NCBI GenBank assembly: GCA_011389985.1
Contig: JAABTH010000007.1
Span: 85,769 to 134,690, forward strand
Origin: Bacillota bacterium
Lineage (GTDB): Bacteria > Bacillota > Dethiobacteria > DTU022
Direction of reading: 5' to 3'
DNA: 48,922 nt
Within the stretch, counting starts at the first letter, position 1. Each line of letters opens with the position of its first letter. The notes beneath the pieces were generated by a model. The model made no database searches and was not told the origin of the DNA. It saw nothing but the letters and a program-made list of their open reading frames with translations. Shown here one piece after another: positions 34,282 to 42,419 of this stretch. The translations under genes and the position numbers were made by a program.

Positions 34282-35468
34282 AAAAGCTTGGCTTTTTAGT
34301 TAACCCTGTCGCCGGAATGGGGGGAAAAGTCGGTCTAAAAGGAACCGACGGATCGGAAATTCTTGAAAAGGCCATTGCTATGGGTGCCAGGCCTGAAGCC
34401 GGGAATAAAGCAGTCCTTGCCCTGGAGGAACTGAAACCACTTGCCGGTAATATTGAGCTCTTTACCTGCCGGGGAGAAATGGGTGAAGAGGTAGCAGTAA
34501 GATGTGGCTTTCGGCCGAAACTGGTCTCCATCGGCGCCCCTGGTAGCATGTCCGAATCTCCCTCCCCTTCCAGGGTCGAGGGCTTCGGTCAGGGTGAAGA
34601 AACCACAGCGCAGATCGTTTCAGGCCCGGCCGATACCGAGGCAGCGGTTAAAATTATGGCTGAAGAGGAGGTTGATCTGCTCTTGTTTGCCGGCGGTGAC
34701 GGCACGGCCCGTAATATATTCAATGCACTTGGTGAAGACGCAAACCTTCCTGTTATTGGTATCCCTGCCGGAGTTAAAATTCATTCCGCTGTTTATGCTA
34801 CCACACCCCGTAAAGCCGGTGAACTGGCCCGGCTTTTCCTGCAGGAAGGAGAGCTGCCCCTTCGTCGTGCCGAAGTTATGGATATTGATGAAGAGTGTTT
34901 TCGTGAAGGGCGTCTTTCAGCGCGTCTTTACGGTTACCTTTTTGTTCCCTGCGCGGGAGATCTGATGCAGAACCTGAAAATTGGCGGAGTAACCAGCGAA
35001 GAGGCTGTTTTGGAAGCAATTGCTGAACATGTTGTTGAAAATATGGATGAAGAAACAGTTTATATTATTGGGCCGGGATCTACCACCGGTCCGATTATGC
35101 ATAAGCTTGGTTTTGAAAATACGCTTCTCGGAGTTGATGTTATCCGTAAAAAAAAACTGCTCGTTGCGGATGCTAACGAGAAACAGATTTTGGAACAGAT
35201 CAACGAAAAACCAGCAAAAATAATAGTAACAGTAATCGGCGGGCAGGGCTATATTTTTGGTCGGGGCAACCAGCAGATCAGCGCCGAAGTTATTAGTACG
35301 GTCGGAAAAGATAACATTATTATTGTGGCAACCAGGGTAAAAATACTGGCTTTAGATCACAGTCATTTGTTGGTTGATACTGGTGATGATCCAGTGAATG
35401 AAATGCTTAAAGGCTTCACCAGGATTATTACGGGCTACCACGAAGAATTAATATATAAAATAGGCTAG
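34278..35468 (+). CDS. ATP-NAD kinase family protein (AcoX-like) with inserted segment
   Basis: A 396-residue member of the AcoX/NAD-kinase-like family with N-terminal GFLVNPVAGMGGKVGLKG and the kinase signature FAGGDGTARNIFNALG (from residue 138). C-terminal sequence IGGQGYIFGRGNQQIS is typical of the family. Relatives occur beside dihydrolipoyl dehydrogenase in acetoin and 2-oxoacid clusters, but the substrate is unproven. Residues about 88-107 (GSMSESPSPSRVEGFGQGEE) look like a low-complexity insertion between two conserved blocks; the DNA there is rich in CCCTCCCC and GAGGG-type repeats. Translation is coupled to lpdA. Confidence 0.83.
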   Translation: MKKLGFLVNPVAGMGGKVGLKGTDGSEILEKAIAMGARPEAGNKAVLALEELKPLAGNIELFTCRGEMGEEVAVRCGFRPKLVSIGAPGSMSESPSPSRVEGFGQGEETTAQIVSGPADTEAAVKIMAEEEVDLLLFAGGDGTARNIFNALGEDANLPVIGIPAGVKIHSAVYATTPRKAGELARLFLQEGELPLRRAEVMDIDEECFREGRLSARLYGYLFVPCAGDLMQNLKIGGVTSEEAVLEAIAEHVVENMDEETVYIIGPGSTTGPIMHKLGFENTLLGVDVIRKKKLLVADANEKQILEQINEKPAKIIVTVIGGQGYIFGRGNQQISAEVISTVGKDNIIIVATRVKILALDHSHLLVDTGDDPVNEMLKGFTRIITGYHEELIYKIG

Positions 35469-35601
35469 TATTTGCTCCAGCGGTTTAAACTGGGGTCCAA
35501 AGAGACGTTTCATAATATAAAGACTCGTCAACGTTGCTATATTTTGAATGCCTGGTATTTAAGCCAATAAAGTTTCATAAAAAACATAGGAGGTGCTGAA
35601 A

Positions 35602-36807
35602 GTGCCAGCAATTGCCATTGAGCCGGATATCTATTGGGTAGGTGTAAATGATCATATCACGGATCTTTTTGAGGGTTTGTGGCCAATCACCCGGGAAGGC
35701 GTTTCGTATAACTCATATTTAATAAATGCTGATAAAAAAGCTGTAGTTGATTTAGCCAAATCAAACAAGGTCGATGAATTTTTCGACCGTATTAGCGAAA
35801 TAACGGAAATTTCCGGGTTAGATTACATAATCCTCAACCACATGGAGCCGGATCATACCGGTGTTCTGAAGCTGTTGCGTGAACTTGCTCCGAAAGCTGA
35901 AATACTTTGCTCGGTAAAAGCAGTGCCCATGGTTAAAAACTTCTTTAAAATTTCAGATAATGTTCGGGTTGTCACCGATGGTGAAGAACTCGATCTCGGA
36001 GGCAAAAAACTTAAGTTTTATATGACTCCTTTTATACACTGGCCGGAAACAATGATGACTTATGAAACAGGTTCACAAATTCTCTTCTCCTGTGACGGTT
36101 TTGGTGGGTTTGGTTCTCTACAGGGAGATATATTTGATGGCGATTATACCGATTTCGAGTTTTATGAAAAAGAAGCACTTCGCTATTATGCAAATATTGT
36201 TGCTTCGTTCAGCAGCCAGGTATTAAAGGCAATAAATCGTCTCAGCGAAATTCCGGTTTCGATTATTGCCCCCTCACACGGTCTGGTCTGGCGAAATAAT
36301 CCCGGCAGAATAATCGAGCTTTACAAGAAGTGGGCTGAGTATGCCAGTAGTCATGGTGAACCTGCAGTTACAGTTATATATGGTTCTATGTACGGAAATA
36401 CTTTAGCGATGATGGATTCCGTAGCACAGGGACTATCCAGTACAGGTATATCGGTCGAAATGTTCGATGTTGCCCGCACGCATGGCAGCTATATTCTTCC
36501 TTCAATATGGTCAAAGCAAGGCGTAGTTCTTGGGGCCCCTACCTATGAAGCCCGTCTTTTCCCTCCTGCCGCTCACTTTCTCGATTTAGCCGAGCGTAAA
36601 AGAATGGGGCATAAAAAGTTTGCCTATTTCGGCAGCTATGGTTGGTCAGGAGGCGCCCGCCGTGAACTTGACCAGAGAATAGAAAGTTTGAAATGGGAAA
36701 TGGTAGATGCCTTTGATTTTGCCGGAGGGTCAACTCTTGACGATTTTAGAAAAGGCGAACTGCTTGGCAAGAAGTTTGGAGAACTGATTCTCAGCGGCGG
36801 GAACTGA
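35602..36807 (+). CDS. fprA: Flavodiiron protein (A-type flavoprotein, FprA)
   Basis: A two-domain enzyme reducing O2 (or NO) to water (or N2O), protecting anaerobes. The product is 401 residues. The metallo-beta-lactamase-like domain has the diiron ligands in NHMEPDHTG, then FSCDGFG and SHGLVWR. The C-terminal flavodoxin domain begins with the FMN loop YGSMYGNTLAM and has SYGWSGGARRELD. GTG 35602 is the start, since AGGAGGT ends 7 bases upstream; a GTG at 35593 overlaps that site. No rubredoxin gene is adjacent. Confidence 0.95.
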   Translation: MPAIAIEPDIYWVGVNDHITDLFEGLWPITREGVSYNSYLINADKKAVVDLAKSNKVDEFFDRISEITEISGLDYIILNHMEPDHTGVLKLLRELAPKAEILCSVKAVPMVKNFFKISDNVRVVTDGEELDLGGKKLKFYMTPFIHWPETMMTYETGSQILFSCDGFGGFGSLQGDIFDGDYTDFEFYEKEALRYYANIVASFSSQVLKAINRLSEIPVSIIAPSHGLVWRNNPGRIIELYKKWAEYASSHGEPAVTVIYGSMYGNTLAMMDSVAQGLSSTGISVEMFDVARTHGSYILPSIWSKQGVVLGAPTYEARLFPPAAHFLDLAERKRMGHKKFAYFGSYGWSGGARRELDQRIESLKWEMVDAFDFAGGSTLDDFRKGELLGKKFGELILSGGN

Positions 36808-36956
36808 ACATGTGGGTAACTTAAATTAATTATAACATGGTTGTGATTGTTATTGAGGTTTTTGTTGCCAATAATTGGTTCTCACAATGACGTATAGCCA
36901 TATATATTGCTGGCAGCCAAGTTAAATAAAGATCAAAGAGGAAGGAAAATTCTGAA

Positions 36957-37409
36957 ATGAAAGCAGCCGAAGGAAGAGTAGGACGTGTTTTTGTGGTTCG
37001 TCTGGAAGAGGGGGATATGATTCCACGTTGTCTTGAGGAATATGCCTTGGAGAAGAATATAAAAGTTGCACTTGTCACTATGATCAGCGGCATCGGAGAA
37101 GGAAATGTTGTTTCTGGCCCGAAAGAGAGCAATAATATGCCAATAGATCCGATTATTACAGCAGTTGAAGGCGCTCATGAAATGGTTGCAGCCGGTCTAA
37201 TTGCTTCAGATGAAGAAGGTAAACCGAAACTTCACATTCATGGAGCTTTAGCCCGTGCCGGTAAAGTTATTGGTGGCTGCTTAAGAATGGGAGTTAAAAC
37301 CTGGCTTGTCGGTGAGGTAGTTATTATTGAGATCCTCGGAGTGCAAGGCAAAAGGATCCTTGATAAGAAAAGCAACTACCCCCTGTTAAGACCCACAGCT
37401 GCTCAATAA
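36957..37409 (+). CDS. PPC/DUF296-domain protein
   Basis: A 150-residue single-domain protein of the PPC (DUF296) family. In plants PPC domains occur in AT-hook proteins; in bacteria they are stand-alone with trimer structure and unknown function. Family features are FVVRLEEGDMIPRCLEEYA, TMISGIGEGNV and PKLHIHGALARAGKVIGGCL, whose HIH residues may bind metal. An AGGAAGG ribosome site lies before the ATG. An interrupted inverted repeat with outer TTGTGA/TCACAA arms (36841-36887) lies in its upstream region. Confidence 0.85.
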   Translation: MKAAEGRVGRVFVVRLEEGDMIPRCLEEYALEKNIKVALVTMISGIGEGNVVSGPKESNNMPIDPIITAVEGAHEMVAAGLIASDEEGKPKLHIHGALARAGKVIGGCLRMGVKTWLVGEVVIIEILGVQGKRILDKKSNYPLLRPTAAQ

Positions 37410-37531
37410 TTTATTGAAATATTGATAATAATAGCATATTTTTTTAACCAGGGGAAAAAGATCTGGAATAACTTCACTTTTAATAAGTTTAAAAATTAAT
37501 TATTAAATAGCATTTACAAAATAAAGAACGG

Positions 37532-37558
37532 GCCGGTTTGAATTTAATTTAAACCGGC
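37532..37558. terminator. Hairpin between DUF296 and hoxE-like genes
   Basis: GCCGGTTT (37532-37539) and AAACCGGC (37551-37558) form an 8-bp stem that can extend inward through A/T pairs. There is only a weak T-tract. A TATAAT lies further down at 37609-37614 before the NADH-oxidising operon. Confidence 0.45.
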
Positions 37559-37658
37559 TATATTAAAGCCATCCTTCCAAAGGCGGTGCATAAAATAATA
37601 AAAACGGTTATAATTATTAACATAAATAGCAATGTCGCTCAAGAAGGAGATGTAACTA

Positions 37659-38198
37659 TTGCAGCTATTAGAAGGCGAGAAAGAGCAAATCCTTGCCAGT
37701 GTTGATGAAGTTTTAAAGAACAGTTCCAAACTACGTGAAGATTTAATTCCCACACTACAAAAAGTCCAGGCTAAACTTGGCTATCTGCCTGCTTTGGCTA
37801 TGGAGAAAATAGCCGAAGGTTTAAATGTTCCTGCCGCAGATGTATACGGTTTGGTAACATTTTATAACCAATTTCGTCTTAATCCGCCCGGTAAGCACCA
37901 GGTAAAAGTATGCCTTGGTACTGCCTGTTATATGGTAGGTGGCGATATTACCCTGGAATCTTTTGAAAGACGGATGGAAATCAGGGAAGGTGAAACCAGT
38001 CTCGACCGGCTCTATAGTCTGGAGCGTGTGGCCTGCGTAGGTTGCTGTACAATGGCTCCGGTAGTGGTTGTCGATGAAGAGGTTGAAGGTAAAGTTACCC
38101 CAACCAGGGTTGATGGTATAATGTTGGCCCTTCAGGACGAGGAAAAAAAATCTGTTACAGAGCAGGAACCAAACCAGGGTAGAGGTGAAGATTCATGA
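37659..38198 (+). CDS. NuoE/HoxE-like [2Fe-2S] subunit
   Basis: A 179-residue thioredoxin-fold ferredoxin subunit of an NADH-oxidising complex. The [2Fe-2S] ligands are C85 and C90 (KVCLGTAC) and C126 and C130 (VACVGCC), matching NuoE, HoxE and HydC. The helical N-terminus with LIPTLQKVQAKLGYLP is also typical. The start is a TTG at 37659 with AAGGAG 9 bases upstream. The C-terminal tail is acidic and disordered. Its gene overlaps the NuoF-like gene by ATGA. Confidence 0.92.
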   Translation: MQLLEGEKEQILASVDEVLKNSSKLREDLIPTLQKVQAKLGYLPALAMEKIAEGLNVPAADVYGLVTFYNQFRLNPPGKHQVKVCLGTACYMVGGDITLESFERRMEIREGETSLDRLYSLERVACVGCCTMAPVVVVDEEVEGKVTPTRVDGIMLALQDEEKKSVTEQEPNQGRGEDS

Positions 38199-40111
38199 GT
38201 AGTCTGACTCCTAAAGAACTGTACAATAAACTTTCACAAGAAGCTATTTCTCATGATGAAGCGCATCAGGAGAAAACCCGGGTTATGGTTGGAACAGCTA
38301 CCTGTGGTGTCGCTGCAGGAGCACTGAAAATAAAGGCAGACTTTATCCGTGAGGTAGAAGCAAAAAACCTGCAAGATGAAGTTGATATTGTTGAGGTGGG
38401 TTGCATCGGGCATTGCTATGCCGAACCTCTTGCGATAATTGCTAAACCAGGTCATCCGGCAATTTGTTACGGACACCTTGATGATGGATTGGTGCACCGA
38501 CTGGTTGAAGATTTTCTGGCTGGAGACGATCCCTCATACGAGTATGCGATGGCCGCTTTAGAGCGCAACGATGTTTTCCCTACTTTCGAAGATTTCCCCA
38601 GGGGTGTCTATGAGCAAAAACTGATTCTTGAACAATGTGGTTTCATTGATGCCCGTGACATTAACAGCTATATTGCCCGTGATGGGTATAGCGCTCTGGC
38701 CATGGCTCTTGAAGAAAAGCCGGGGTGGATTCTAGATGAGGTTAAAGCATCTAACCTGAGAGGCCGCGGTGGGGCCGGTTTCCCGGCGGGAAGGAAATGG
38801 GAAGCCTGTATTAGATCTAAGGGAGAAGAGATTTATGTTATTTGTAACGCTGATGAAGGCGATCCCGGCGCTTTCATGGATCGCAGCATACTTGAATCAG
38901 ATCCCCACCTGGTTATAGAGGGTATGATTCTTTGCGCTTTTGCAGTTGGTGCCCGGAAAGGATATCTTTATATTCGGGCCGAATACCCGCGTGCTGTGAC
39001 CCATGTTCAGGAAGCGATTGACCAGGCCCGGGTAAAGGGATTGCTTGGTGAATCTATTCTCGGCACTGATTTTAGTTTTGATCTGGAGATCTTCCAGGGT
39101 TCTGGTGCTTTTGTTTGTGGCGAAGCAACAGCCCTGGTCAATTCGATGGAAGGTAAAATGGGTATGCCCGAGAGCCGACCACCACGCCTGGCTCAAAAGG
39201 GTTATCGCGGTAAGCCGACTGTACTCAATAATGTAAAAACTTTTGCTTATGTGCCTTTGATTATCCGTAAAGGCGCTAAATGGTTTAAAGAGATAGGCAC
39301 CCCTGAAAATCCTGGCACAGCTGTCTTTTCACTGGTGGGAAAAGTAGTAAACACGGGTTTGGTTGAAGTTCCCATGGGCACAACGTTACGTCAGTTGATT
39401 TATGAAGTTGGTGACGGTCTGCCAAACGGTAAAGAGTTTAAAGCAGTACAGATCGGGGGTCCCTCAGGTGGATGTCTGCCTGAAACTGCACTTGATGTGC
39501 CCATTGATTTTGATTCTCTTCAGGATGCGGGCGCGATAATGGGTTCCGGCGGCCTGGTTGTTATGGATGAAGATGACTGCATGGTATCGGTAGCCCGCTA
39601 TTTCCTTGAATTTACCCAGCATGAATCATGTGGTAAATGTACCTTTTGCCGCCTTGGGACAAAACATATGCTGGATATATTAACCGGCATTACCAAGGGA
39701 GAAGGTGATGATGAAACCCTGAATTTACTGGAAGAACTGGCTGAAGATGTCCGTGACGGTTCGCTTTGCAACCTCGGCCGGACAGCGCCAAACCCGGTTC
39801 TGACCACCCTTAAGTATTTTCGCGATGAATATAAGGCACATATTTTAGAAGGGCGTTGCCCGGCTAAGGTTTGCCGGGATCTTCTTCTCTATTATATAGA
39901 GCCGCCCAAGTGCAGTAAACTTTGTAATGTTTGCGTTGGAAGCTGTCCGACGGAGGCAATCTTTACCCGGGATGACGGGTTGAAAGAAATTGATCAGGAG
40001 AAGTGTGTAAAATGTGATAACTGTCTTAAGGCTTGCCCGGATGAATACAATGCTGTAGTTAAACTTTCTCCGCCCGTACTGCCGTCCGAGAAAGAGAGGA
40101 AAGCAAAATGA
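38195..40111 (+). CDS. NuoF/HoxF/HydB-like NADH-binding flavoprotein subunit
   Basis: A 638-residue catalytic diaphorase subunit holding FMN and several clusters. The N-terminal 110 residues form a thioredoxin-like [2Fe-2S]-type domain (ATCGVAAGA, VEVGCIGHCYAEPL). NADH and FMN sites are GRGGAGFPAGRKWE, CNADEGDPGAFMDR and GSGAFVCGEATALV. An N3-type [4Fe-4S] site is HESCGKCTFCRLG with a later SLCNLG cysteine. A C-terminal 2x[4Fe-4S] ferredoxin domain has CSKLCNVCVGSCP and CVKCDNCLKACP. This domain order is that of HydB/HndC of electron-bifurcating complexes. It is coupled to both neighbours by ATGA overlaps. Confidence 0.94.
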   Translation: MSSLTPKELYNKLSQEAISHDEAHQEKTRVMVGTATCGVAAGALKIKADFIREVEAKNLQDEVDIVEVGCIGHCYAEPLAIIAKPGHPAICYGHLDDGLVHRLVEDFLAGDDPSYEYAMAALERNDVFPTFEDFPRGVYEQKLILEQCGFIDARDINSYIARDGYSALAMALEEKPGWILDEVKASNLRGRGGAGFPAGRKWEACIRSKGEEIYVICNADEGDPGAFMDRSILESDPHLVIEGMILCAFAVGARKGYLYIRAEYPRAVTHVQEAIDQARVKGLLGESILGTDFSFDLEIFQGSGAFVCGEATALVNSMEGKMGMPESRPPRLAQKGYRGKPTVLNNVKTFAYVPLIIRKGAKWFKEIGTPENPGTAVFSLVGKVVNTGLVEVPMGTTLRQLIYEVGDGLPNGKEFKAVQIGGPSGGCLPETALDVPIDFDSLQDAGAIMGSGGLVVMDEDDCMVSVARYFLEFTQHESCGKCTFCRLGTKHMLDILTGITKGEGDDETLNLLEELAEDVRDGSLCNLGRTAPNPVLTTLKYFRDEYKAHILEGRCPAKVCRDLLLYYIEPPKCSKLCNVCVGSCPTEAIFTRDDGLKEIDQEKCVKCDNCLKACPDEYNAVVKLSPPVLPSEKERKAK

Positions 40112-40785
40112 GCGAATATGTAACTGTTAAGATAGACGGACAGGAAATTAAAGCAAAACCCGGTGAAAAACTATTGTGGGTAGCTCTCGATAATGATATT
40201 TATATACCCCATCTTTGTGGGATCAGGTCGGAGGAAAGATCAAACGCAAGCTGCAGACTCTGTTTTGTTGAAATAGAAGGAATTCCCAGGCCGGTAACCT
40301 CATGCACTAAAACCGTGGAGGATGGCATGGTGGTAATTACGAGAAGTGAAAGGGTAGATCGCCTCGTCAAAACTGCTTTTGAACTGATTCTATCCGATCA
40401 TAACCTTAAATGCCGTGAATGTCCTGCCAACCGTAATTGTGTTCTTCAGGTTATTGCTAAAAAACGTAAAATTAAACTGCGTCACGATCGTTTTAAGCCG
40501 ATTGCAAGAGAATATGAACTTGACGACAGCCCCGCAGGGTTTGCCTTTGATCGCAGTCGCTGCGTGCTTTGCGGACAATGCATTTGGGCTGACCGTGAAG
40601 AAGCTAAAGTAGGGGCAATCGGTTTTACCAAGCGTGGGATTAACAGGGTTGTAACTACTTTTAAAGATTTGCCTTTGGCCGAATCAATTTGCACCCAGTG
40701 TATGCTTTGTGTGGAAGCCTGCCCCGTTGGAGCGCTTTTTTATAAAAAGAAAGAACCACATACAGCTACAGCGGATAAGAGTTAA
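40108..40785 (+). CDS. HoxU/NuoG-N-like iron-sulfur subunit, no catalytic domain
   Basis: A 225-residue electron-transfer subunit with the N-terminal half of NuoG or HydA. The [2Fe-2S] ligands are C37, C49, C52 and C66. The His-Cys [4Fe-4S] site is H98, C102, C105 and C111. A [4Fe-4S] site is C195, C198, C201 and C205, and a site at C152, C155 and C158 has D162 where the fourth Cys is expected. No H-cluster or molybdopterin domain follows, so the length equals HoxU. The complex hoxE-hoxF-hoxU here lacks hydrogenase genes, so its partner must lie elsewhere (a hydrogenase, formate dehydrogenase or ferredoxin-linked enzyme). Confidence 0.92.
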   Translation: MSEYVTVKIDGQEIKAKPGEKLLWVALDNDIYIPHLCGIRSEERSNASCRLCFVEIEGIPRPVTSCTKTVEDGMVVITRSERVDRLVKTAFELILSDHNLKCRECPANRNCVLQVIAKKRKIKLRHDRFKPIAREYELDDSPAGFAFDRSRCVLCGQCIWADREEAKVGAIGFTKRGINRVVTTFKDLPLAESICTQCMLCVEACPVGALFYKKKEPHTATADKS

Positions 40786-40860
40786 ATAAGAGATTAAGCA
40801 ATCTTATTGAAAGCATAATGCAAAATATCTCTTCTTTGAAGGGCGGCAATATGTGATATA

Positions 40861-40921
40861 TTTACAAATAACTCCATTTGTGTTATAATAGATTAACAGT
40901 CTTCTACGTGCGTAGAAGACT
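40861..40921 (+). promoter_or_regulatory. Promoter and start-site palindrome of the asparagine-synthetase-like gene
   Basis: TTTACA (40861-40866) and TATAAT (40884-40889) have 17-base spacing. Directly at the expected transcription start lies a perfect palindrome with 11-base arms (AGTCTTCTACG at 40898-40908, complement at 40911-40921). An outer pair AACTCCATT (40870-40878) and AATGGAGTT (40930-40938) is also complementary; its left arm sits in the promoter spacer. It may be a repressor operator or a 5' mRNA-stabilising hairpin. Confidence 0.65.
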
Positions 40922-40946
40922 AAAAATTTAATGGAGTTGATTTGTA

Positions 40947-42401
40947 ATGCCTGGTTTAATTGCAATATTTAGTGAGAAAAATGATTTGACTGATTTGAAT
41001 CCACTTATACAAAAGGTTGAGTTTCGCGGTAATTGTCGAGAAATAGAAACAGATGATAATTTATGTTCTATGGTAGTTTTAGGCGGTTTTAAAGGACCGA
41101 AAAATGGTAAACGGCCGGCGGCAATTGATGGTTATATGGTGGTTTCTGAAGAGGAAGGGAATGTACTGCAGGGTTATGATGGCGAAAAAAAACTTTGCGG
41201 TTTGTTAAAAAAACGAGGTTTTTCCTGTTTTGAAAATGTCGAAGGCGAATTTACAGTGGCTTATTCCGATGGTGACGGATCCCGTTTCGTAGCACGTGAT
41301 CCTCTGGGTATTAAACCTCTTTATTATACCGAGAAAGAGAATACATTATATATTGCCCCGGAAATAAAAGCTTTGGTTGATTTGGCTACTCCGATTAAAG
41401 AAGTACCGCCTGGCAGTTATCTTGATCACAAAAAAGAATGGGTGCAATACTATAAATTTCCAAAGTTCAGTAAGCGTAACAATTTAACTTTATCCGAAGC
41501 AGAAGAAAAAATGCGTCATCTTCTCTGGCTTGCTGTTGAAGAGCGGATTGCCGGTGTTGAAAATCTTGGTGTATTTTTAAGCGGAGGATTAGACAGCAGC
41601 GTTGTGGCAGCTTTGGCGGCTGAAATCAGAGACGAGCCTATTTTAACTTATACGGTTGGCATAAAAGGCAGTCGCGATATTGATTACGCCGCGCTCATGG
41701 CTGAAAGGATTGGGTCTGAACATCATTCCTACACATATGATCTCGATGAAATGATTGCTGTTTTACCCGATGTGATATACCATTTGGAATCTTTTGATTG
41801 CGCCTATGTGCGTTCGTCAATACCAAATTATATTGCTGCCCGTCAGGCAGCGGCCGATGGCCGCGAAGTTATGCTGACAGGAGAAGGTTCCGATGAAATG
41901 TTTGTCGGTTACAGTTATCTCAAAGCACTGGGGTCTGAGCAGAAAATTGAAGCTGAATTGGAGGATATTTTTAAGAACCTGAGCCGGACTGGCCTGCAGA
42001 GGGTTGACAGGATGAACTCGGCTCATGGTTTGGATTGCCGCGTACCGTTTCTGAAACCGGCCCTGCTGGAGCTTGTCCAGCAATTTCCACTGGACTGGAA
42101 ACTGCACGATTTTGGCAGTGAATCGATCGATAAATGGATTTTACGGCGAGCTTTTGAGGAAGAGCTTGGTGCAAAAGTAGCCTGGCGCGATAAGGAGCAG
42201 TTCGATCAGGGTTCAGGTTCGGCAAATATGCTGGCTTCAGTTGCGGAAGAAAATATCAGCGATACTGAATTTGCTTCTGAATCGGCGAAAGCTCCTGTGC
42301 CAATAAGAAATAAGGAAGAGCTTTATTATTACCGTATCTTTAGGCAGTTCTATCCTGAATCAGTTTTACCGCTGGTTGGTCGTTGGAGCAAAACAAGTTA
42401 A
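40947..42401 (+). CDS. Asparagine-synthetase-like protein lacking the glutaminase cysteine
   Basis: A 484-residue relative of AsnB. The C-terminal ATP-pyrophosphatase domain is well kept (LSGGLDSSVVAALAAE at 211-226, LTGEGSDEMFVGY, GLDCRVPFL). The N-terminal glutaminase domain is degenerate: the protein starts MPGLIAIFS, so the nucleophile Cys2 is Pro, and the RGPD-type glutamine-binding residues are absent, although ARDPLGIKPLYY remains. It is shorter than standard AsnB (about 550-610). Glutamine hydrolysis is therefore unlikely, and it may use free ammonia or catalyse another adenylation. It has its own promoter and palindrome. Confidence 0.87.
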   Translation: MPGLIAIFSEKNDLTDLNPLIQKVEFRGNCREIETDDNLCSMVVLGGFKGPKNGKRPAAIDGYMVVSEEEGNVLQGYDGEKKLCGLLKKRGFSCFENVEGEFTVAYSDGDGSRFVARDPLGIKPLYYTEKENTLYIAPEIKALVDLATPIKEVPPGSYLDHKKEWVQYYKFPKFSKRNNLTLSEAEEKMRHLLWLAVEERIAGVENLGVFLSGGLDSSVVAALAAEIRDEPILTYTVGIKGSRDIDYAALMAERIGSEHHSYTYDLDEMIAVLPDVIYHLESFDCAYVRSSIPNYIAARQAAADGREVMLTGEGSDEMFVGYSYLKALGSEQKIEAELEDIFKNLSRTGLQRVDRMNSAHGLDCRVPFLKPALLELVQQFPLDWKLHDFGSESIDKWILRRAFEEELGAKVAWRDKEQFDQGSGSANMLASVAEENISDTEFASESAKAPVPIRNKEELYYYRIFRQFYPESVLPLVGRWSKTS

Positions 42402-42419
42402 GGGAAAGGGACTGGATTG

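Noticed and set aside
40108-40785. An [FeFe] hydrogenase catalytic subunit
   Set aside because: The protein ends after the ferredoxin domains; no H-cluster motifs are present.
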